From the NCBI GenBank assembly GCA_023313575.1, contig JAJTTP010000008.1, positions 1,798,001 to 1,862,000 of the forward strand: a stretch of DNA of 64,000 nucleotides. The letters run 5' to 3'. The translations under genes and the position numbers were made by a program. The notes under the pieces are model-generated. The model was given only the letters and a program-made list of their open reading frames with translations. It was not told the DNA's origin and did not search any database. This document shows positions 57,401-64,000 of the stretch, one piece after another. Source of the stretch: Eutypella sp. D-1. Taxonomy: Eukaryota; Ascomycota; Sordariomycetes; Xylariales; Diatrypaceae. How positions within the stretch are numbered: the first letter of the stretch is position 1; each line of letters opens with the position of its first letter.

Positions 57401-59267
57401 GTGGCGTATCAGTAATCCTCATAGCACTTGGCGGCAAGAACGCACAGCTAAGAACGCATCGCCGGGAGTCATCCTTAAGTGACGGCCAAGGGAGCCCAGC
57501 AATGGGAGTCACAAGGCAATTCGTGATGCTCGCTACTTACCTCAGAGGCTTGATAACGCATCGTCCCTCAGTCGAGTACAGCAGGACTTACGTTCCATAG
57601 CTCTGTCGTGGTACCCCGCTCCTAGTTCCCTAATAGATCTTGGCCAACAAGAGTCTTGACCGCGGACAAGCAAGGACATTGGTATGCTATACAATAGCTT
57701 GAAGCTCTCACATCCATGGATGTCTCTTATTCAATAAGTCGCTCTCTTTTAGTGACGCCCTCGAAAATGCAGGCACAGTGGATCCTGAGCCATCTACCTG
57801 ATAGAATCAAGCTTAAATGGAGACTTGCATAACGACTATACAGGTCAGCACTATACCAAGCGATATTCTAGGACGGAACTTAAGCTAAGTATGTATGTGC
57901 GTCGAACCCGAGTCTTGGGAAAGAGTTGAGCTGGCAAAGCTAGCCGGGTTGTCTTGAGGCTCCTGCCGGAATCTGCATAGCTGGGCTGGTAATAAGCTTA
58001 TGCCAATCTCCGGATCAGCATATATCGCCCGATATAGCACACCCACACCATTGACATACCTGATTATAATCATTAAGCGGGCTCTTACCAAGTAGAACAA
58101 TCCCATCATGGAGGGTAAGAACGGTCATTAAGCCTCGCCTTAAGGCGCGCAGCTGAATTAGCTCGATGACTTCCATCGACCCTGACACGGCATGATGGCT
58201 GAGATACCAGCTCTCGAAGGTGAAAACATGCGACCGCGCTTTCGGCGATTTACTTTCAGCAAGTATCCCGATATACGGTATTCCGCTGGCGACAAAGTTT
58301 ACCGTCACGTTACGTTCCGGAATTGGCAGCTCGAGTTATAGCAGGCCGATTACGTTGTCTAAGGTAGCCCGAAGAAAATTCAGAGCAACAGAGCGATCGC
58401 TATTCTTGCCGTGTGTCGAAGATGTGTGACTTTCGAGTCTGCTATCTTCACGACGATCATTTTCCAATCGTGAGCCTGCATCTCATAGATAAGTGACGGC
58501 ATGTTATCACGATGCGGAGAAGTCCCACGGGGATGTCGATCGTGTCGCGCAGATCCCGATGATCCGGAAGCTGCCGGCTGTAAGTTGACGATAGCCGATT
58601 AACATGAAGCCAAGAACCGTACCTTGCAGCCAGCCCAAAAATTTCGAACTTCAATGCACGAGCTCGAAGGACCTTGCAGGCTCGGAGCCGATTCAGTTTC
58701 GCGAGGTCCCAGAATAGGCAGTTGTGTCCTCTTACGGAAGCCTCCACGTGGCGCGGCCTAATCGTCTAACATAATATATAGGACAGCGCCGCGCGCTAAG
58801 AGCCCGCTGACAGGATCTACTCTGGGGTGCTTGTCGTGTTGGTATCCATATCACCCATCACATCCGGTATTCTATGCATCGGCCGATAGATTTATGGTCT
58901 AGGCCATTTCCTCTCCACTGGCCTTCCCTTTGTGCACAGTTAGCACCGAGCGAGGTGAGCAGCCGGCGAAGGACACCCCAGGCAGAAGGCTGATGCTTAC
59001 TACATTAAGTGAACGACCTTCTGAACTGAGACCGTCGTGGCCTTGAAATGGCTTTTATTCTGGAAGTGCACGTGGTGGGGCTGTATCCGAGAAAATGAAA
59101 TCTATAAAAGAGGTTGCCTTGGCCGCGAAGGATGAAAGTCATGTTCGCTCTGCATCAACAAGCACTCGATCACAGCTGGTACAGTCTCTGACTATAGTCT
59201 CTCCTTTCGAAAACTCCGACGCTCCTTGAATTCATCCTATACGCTCCTTAACATAAACGACTTCGAG
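51421..59267. other. 7.8-kb gene-poor region
   Basis: No convincing gene is found. It contains TAGGTA/CCTACC motifs (51695-51725, 52819-52829, 54627-54643, 56693-56710), a C run at 55002-55016 and a poly-T at 52647-52660. Minus-strand traces at 57885-58750 look like a possible decayed gene and are described in the findings. The last 200 bases hold the thaumatin-like promoter. Confidence 0.6.
59103..59110 (+). promoter_or_regulatory. TATA box of the thaumatin-like gene
   Basis: TATAAAAG lies 165 bases before the ATG at 59268. It is a strong core-promoter match. Confidence 0.6.
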
Positions 59268-60190
59268 ATGGCGCGCATGCTATCTGTAGCCCTTGCGGCC
59301 CTCGTCTCTGCCGCCGCGGCCACGCCGGTGGCGACACCGGCCCAGGAGAAGCCCGTCCCGGTGGTAACCCGAGCCCCGGCGGAGCAGAAAGTGATGGCGC
59401 CGAAGATGACCACCATTTTGGTTGAAGAGGCGCGACTTACTCTGGACGAGAAGGTCCCCTACGCAACCTGGGCCCCGGAGTTCCTCCCAATTACCATCAT
59501 TAACTCTCACAGCAACGCCATCTCGACCTCCCACGCCTACAACCCCGGTCCCACTCCCGTCGACGGCAAGCCGGAGCCTGGAACCATGGCCCCAATGGAG
59601 ACCGCGACCTTCGCCGTGCCGACGGGCTGGGGCGGCAACGTGGCCGTTGTTGACTCTGCCCATCCGATAGCCTGGATGGGTGGCGACACCCTGATTGAGG
59701 CGAGCTTCGTCGTCCCCTTTGGATCGAACGGCATCGCTGTCGCTGACGTCGATATCAGCCTCGTGTAAGGAACCAACCAATTCCCCCTCCCTTATTATCC
59801 ACAGCATAGCGGATACTGACATTCTCTAGTACGGGCTTTTCCCTACCGTCGACGTGCTGGTGCGACGAGGCCCGAACCGTCCTCAGTGGGTGTAACATCG
59901 ACCTACTTGCAACACAGACATGCCCTCCTGTAAGTATCGATCTGCTCTGCCTGAAGACACCAGATATTCTAACTTGCTACCAGGAGGACAACCTCACCGA
60001 ATACGGCCTGTGCAACAACCCTCTAAGGGGCGACCTGAACGCCAGGGACTCTACACCTTTTTTCAAGCCCTGCCAGGGCCTGGCTTACACGTTCCCTAGC
60101 GATGATGCTGGGAACTCCTTTGGATTTTGCCAGGAAGGCATCACCTGCTGCGTTGGCAAAGATTGCCCGCCGCATCCTGGGCAAGCCTAA
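59268..60190 (+). CDS. Secreted thaumatin-like protein
   Basis: Three exons, 59268-59764, 59830-59929 and 59984-60190, give 267 residues. A signal peptide covers about residues 1-18. The fold's landmarks are visible: FLPITIINSHSNAI at the start of the mature domain, FAVPTGWGGNVAVVD, IEASFVVPFG, and DVDISLVTGFSLPSTCWC across the first splice. The C-terminal exon is Cys-rich (ITCCVGKDCPP). This resembles fungal thaumatin/GH64-superfamily proteins, small stable proteins found in walls or secreted, some with beta-glucan activity. Much of the usual disulphide set is missing in the N-terminal half, so it is a divergent member. It converges on another secreted gene. Confidence 0.78.
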
Positions 60191-60616
60191 TTGCCCTGAT
60201 CTTCGATCAGCGGGGAGCCGTTACAGGTGTGGCTTATGTAAATGGCCTACCCCGCGCTAGTCATTAGAAATATATAACTATACATGAACATTCGCTATAC
60301 ATTTAGTGATCTTAAACGTATATCAGCTCTCTTGTTCAAGCATGTAGGCCACCATAGCAATTAAGCTTCACTATGGTCGGGCTGTACGGGTACCGCAACA
60401 TAATGATACATGGGCACAATTGATTTATTCACAACATCTCACATGAATACACGACGGGTTGAAGCAGAATTTGGCGAGAATGATCTCTTTTAAACTATCT
60501 ATATGTTTGACGCTATTAAGTATACCTGGCTCAACTCGAGTTTTTGCTTGACTGTTCCGTACATCTTCCAACCTCTTAAGACCTCATTCGCGCGACCAAA
60601 ATCCAACAGGGATCGA
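60191..60616. other. Convergent spacer between two secreted-protein genes
   Basis: This AT-rich tail-to-tail spacer of 426 bases shows no gene. Confidence 0.6.
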
Positions 60617-61127
60617 TTAGCAGTCGAAGATGGAGGCGGTGAAGTCAGTAGCACCGACGTAGCGCTCCTGGACGGAAGCGCCAGTCTGCTCGGAGACGAT
60701 ATCCTGGGCGGAGATGGTGTGGCAGTAGGTGATGTCGCTGCGGGAGTTGAAGGGGTATCCGATCTTGAAGCAGTAGTCGCCATTGTCCTTCTTCTCGACG
60801 GTCCAGGTGTAGGCCACGTTGTCGGGGCACTTGCCGTCCTGGACGGGGGGGAGAGTGCCATCGGTACCCTGGATCATGGCCGAGCAAGTGTCCTTGGACA
60901 GAGACGGGTCGCTCTCAACCTTGAAGGAGTAGCTGTTCAAGGAAGGTTAGTTACCGTCTTCGGGTTGATGCAAGTCAGACGACAGAAGGCATTGCTTACC
61001 TGCACATGGCGGAGTGAGGGATGCAGCTGGCAGAGAACTCGGAGATGTTCTTGTCCTGCGCCTGCCTCGGCTCCAGAGAAGCGGCAGAGGCGAGGCCGGC
61101 AAGAGCGGTGATGAGAGCGAACTGCAT
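60617..61127 (-). CDS. Small secreted cysteine-rich protein (unrecognised family)
   Basis: Two exons, 61127-61000 and 60932-60617, give 147 residues. The intron has a GTAAGC donor and an AACAG acceptor. A signal peptide of about 17 residues is followed by an LEPR site, as for Kex2 processing. Seven Cys lie at 35, 42, 59, 78, 97, 113 and 147, the last being the C-terminal residue. The rest alternates polar strands, suggesting a compact beta protein. It would be secreted and disulphide-bonded. I do not recognise the family; effector, allergen-like or wall protein are all possible. The TATA box at 61274 supports an expressed gene. Confidence 0.82.
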
Positions 61128-63546
61128 TTTGGCGGTGTTGGGTTTGATGTAGGATTGCACGAGATGGCTCAGCGTAGTTGAGGAGAGTTCACAAGGTTGA
61201 TGGTTGGCTTAGCGAAGGAATTTGTGATGGGCTGAAGAGATCATTTCGATGTCAACGGGCTGGACGGCGTCTCTTATATATTCGAGAAGCCCGGCTCTTC
61301 ACGATCATTCGTCCATAAACTAGGTCCGGAGGCTATGAACCGCAGGCGAGGCTCGTTGTCGTCGTTGGGAAGATTGGGGCGGGGCCCATCAGGGCGATCT
61401 TCTCGTATCCGGTAGCTCTGGGACGGCTATGACCTCATAACAGCCAAGACCAATCCTTGGATAGATCCACACCACATCCTATCCCCAGTCTCCCCATTCT
61501 CCCCATTCTCCTACCATCTCCATGATTCAGGGTCCAAAGGGGGGTCCCGTGATGCCGTCCGAGCCGCCAATATGCCGTTAGTTAGTTTGTGGGGATCCAG
61601 TTGGGAGATGCAGGAACATACCCATCTGCTTAAATCCCATGTTATCGAGATAGAATTCAACGTTACAACGGCTAGCGCCCAGAGACGGCGACATGGCCCC
61701 AAAGCGTCGGCAGTGGATTCTGCCACGCTGGATTGATAGCTGGCGTGGAATTAACCACTATTCGAGGTAACATTTCCGATTTTCTACGTCGTACTTCGAT
61801 TTTATTACTATTATGTCATTCGTCAGAGCCGTCGACGACACTAGTAGTAATAATGGTGTGTAAAAGTGCGTCAACGGTCTTCTGCGATGCCCGACAGCCG
61901 AGGAACTTTTATCCACAATTAAGGCGCACGCCGGCCCAGTCTAACCGGCTCAAACCCGCTTCGTCGGCACGTAACATTGCGGGAGACGCTACCGGAAGCT
62001 TCCGTATATCTGATCGTGTTGACCATCTGGTAGCCGACTCTGCCCCCTCTGAAATCTGGTGGTAACTCAGTTGATAGTAACTTATCATGGCCTGATCTAC
62101 CTACTACCAGAGCTGCGAATGATACGAGATTCGTAGCCACCAAACGCTCGGGCTATCGCAGAACATAACAGGTGATAAATCTGTCAAGGAGGTTTCTTCC
62201 TTCTTTTTCGATCTCTAACACGATGGTTTGTATCGCGGCGGTGTGCTTAGCATGATGTCTTGGATGGGCTAAAAGGGGCACCGCAAACATGCCCCTCCAC
62301 CAAGGTGAGAACTTAGCTCCCCGAGGTCGCTCTCCAGGTCGTACCTAGGCATTGACTAGCAGGTGATGGATGAGTTGTCCCGCGAGTCTCCAGAGCTCAA
62401 TGCCCCTCGACGTGTACATCTAGACCTATTCCGAATGTGACACAGGTGCTTTCATGCTTCACCCCCCTGAGTCCGCCAAAAGCCCTGCAACATCCACGGG
62501 TTTGCCAGCTTGAGCTTCAATGAATGCCTGTGTGCCTAGCTGTCTGCCTTCCGAGAAATTGATTATTACATGATACGATGTAAATATGGATAATTATTTC
62601 AGTATTTATGCGGCGACTGAATTGTAATGACTGATATATGTGGAGTATAGGGACGCCGTCTCAGCCTTTACCATTTCAAGACAGGAACCCGAGCTGAAAT
62701 GCGGATCTTCGTGTGTACAAACCCAACCCAATCGGCGATTAGCAGAGCACGAAGTTAAGCTTCATAGAACACGGCATATTATTACCTAGATCAGCTACCG
62801 GCCCTGGTCATAGGGACATGTAACAAGCTAAGCTACCAAGGCATTCTGCCACGTTTCTAGAACGTAAACAGTGACCTCTCTGGAAGGTTGATAGGCATAA
62901 TTGATCTCTCCTGGAAACCGCGCTACGAAACATTGACATGGGTCGGGTTTCTGTATAAGGTCTTCCTTCGTGTTGTAATTATCGGTCATTAGTTAACGTG
63001 AACGTAGCTATAACTTCATAATTCGTTCACATAACACTAGACCGCCTAACACCCACTTTCAATATGATCTAGACCATTGCCTTTGCATTCTACACGTGAT
63101 TCCGTGACGATCATTGCCACGAGATTCGTTACCATGGTGGTCTGCTATATATCTGCTCGTGTTGGCGTGGCGACCCAATATCGTGTATGGCTACAGCAAA
63201 GGCACTAGCTATAGTTTGCATATGTTAGTGGCCACCATAGGCCAACATACACTACCCACTTAACCATCTCGAAAGAGTTCTTCCTCATTCTAAAGTGCTT
63301 CAACAAAGTCGGAACCCTTCATCAAGTATTCAGTTAGGGAGCAAGTCTACAACGTCACTTTGGATATTATGAATAGGCCAGAAGACGAAAATATGAGGGC
63401 TATCCAGATGCCATAGAGACCAATACAGTATGTTGATGCTCTGATATTCCCAAGGGAGTTCGTATCCAGGAATCAAGATACGAGTTCATGAAGCCCGTTC
63501 ATTGAGCATTGGTAGAAACTTGATCTTGTCAGTAGTTAGATCCGTT
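61128..63546. other. Intergenic region, 2.4 kb
   Basis: It starts with the promoter of the small secreted protein gene. The rest has no recognisable coding signal. A short stretch near 62748 resembles part of 5S rRNA but does not extend. Confidence 0.55.
61274..61280 (-). promoter_or_regulatory. TATA box of the small secreted protein gene
   Basis: TATATAA on the minus strand lies about 147 bases before the ATG at 61127. Confidence 0.6.
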
Positions 63547-64000
63547 TCATCCGAACTCTACCAGCCCGCCTCTGTCTTTGGCCGATACAGGAGCCCAGTG
63601 AGGGCCAGCGGCGCTGCCCGGTTTGCTGGGATCGAAGTCGAAGCGGTCGGGCAGCTTCATCCCCAGCTTCTGCGCTGCCTGGGTGGTCATGACGCTCACG
63701 CCGTCTCTGATGAGCCACGGATCATCCGTCTGGTATTGCCAGTCCTCCAGCTTCGCCCGCATCTCCCTGACCACATGCTCGAATTCAAGCTTCCCAGCCA
63801 GGTTTTCCAGCTCCTCCGGGTCGTTTTCCAGGTCGAAAAGCTCCTCAGGTCCGCGAAAGATGTAGTTTTGGAGCCGTCGGCGCCCAAGCATCATCTCTGG
63901 TGTGTCTGATCGGTCTGCTGGCGCCGGCGTCGCGTTTCGGATACCCTCCCAACTCAGGCTGCCATATAGGTCGCTGGCAAACGGGAAATCGAGCCGCCAG
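63547..64000 (-). CDS. Sulfatase, C-terminal part (partial, runs off right edge)
   Basis: The frame is open from the right edge of the window to a stop at 63547, about 151 codons. It has the C-terminal sulfatase pattern: FASDLYGSLSWEGIR, then RLQNYIFRGPEELFDLENDPEELENLA, where the ELFDLENDPxE motif is typical of heparan N-sulfatase-like and bacterial-type sulfatases. The catalytic CxPSR region lies outside the window. The enzyme would release sulfate from organic sulfate esters. Whether it is secreted cannot be seen here. Confidence 0.88.
   Translation of the reverse strand, partial: WRLDFPFASDLYGSLSWEGIRNATPAPADRSDTPEMMLGRRRLQNYIFRGPEELFDLENDPEELENLAGKLEFEHVVREMRAKLEDWQYQTDDPWLIRDGVSVMTTQAAQKLGMKLPDRFDFDPSKPGSAAGPHWAPVSAKDRGGLVEFG

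Noticed and set aside
62729..62760. GAAGTTAAGC-type stretch resembling part of 5S rRNA
   Set aside because: Only about ten bases match; the flanks do not form the 5S helices and the conserved fungal 5' end is absent.

Overview
This is genomic DNA of a filamentous ascomycete (Pezizomycotina, probably Sordariomycetes). The genes carry short GT-AG introns of about 50-120 bases and lie far apart. The families present are typical of such moulds: a HET-domain protein, a NACHT-ankyrin NLR, an RTA1 protein, a DUF3433 membrane protein, an Ecp2/Hce2-type secreted protein, and a striatin of STRIPAK type. I see no rRNA, no convincing tRNA, no CRISPR and no intact transposon. Exon joins were worked out by hand from splice sites and reading phase, and every model listed closes in frame. 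The species cannot be named from this window.

Layout. 0-7.3 kb is a housekeeping block: the 5' exon of a probable NDC1-type nucleoporin (leaving the left edge), a Pep12-type Qa-SNARE, ALG11 (ER N-glycan assembly) and COX18 (mitochondrial membrane insertase). 7.3-19.7 kb holds scattered metabolic and secreted genes: a GH18 chitinase, a short-chain dehydrogenase, an NTF2/SnoaL-like protein, a seven-exon nitrilase and a hotdog thioesterase, separated by stretches with little coding signal. 19.7-26.4 kb holds a convergent pair, a HET-domain protein and a NACHT-ankyrin NLR; this is the part most likely to act as one allorecognition or cell-death unit. 27.5-29 kb is an RTA1-type seven-helix membrane protein. 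A decayed GMC oxidoreductase pseudogene follows at 29.7-30.7 kb. 33-35.8 kb is striatin (PRO11/HAM-3). 38.2-40.1 kb holds an enone reductase facing an Ecp2-like secreted protein. 41.4-44.5 kb is a DUF3433 membrane protein with a 108-bp tandem repeat. 47.1-49 kb is a PIN4/MDT1-type RRM-R3H protein behind a long low-complexity leader. 51.4-59.2 kb is gene-poor. 59.2-61.1 kb holds two convergent secreted cysteine-rich proteins, one thaumatin-like. The right edge cuts a sulfatase.

How the genes relate. Most neighbours look functionally independent, as is normal in fungi. Housekeeping genes (ALG11, COX18, SNARE, striatin) lack an obvious TATA box. The secreted or inducible genes (chitinase, nitrilase, reductase, Hce2 protein, thaumatin-like protein, cysteine-rich protein) nearly all have one 100-165 bases before the ATG. 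The most interesting points are the HET/NLR pair, the colinear remains of a GMC oxidoreductase, a 90-base stop-free in-frame intron in the PIN4 homologue, and a nitrilase gene with an 18-base microexon.
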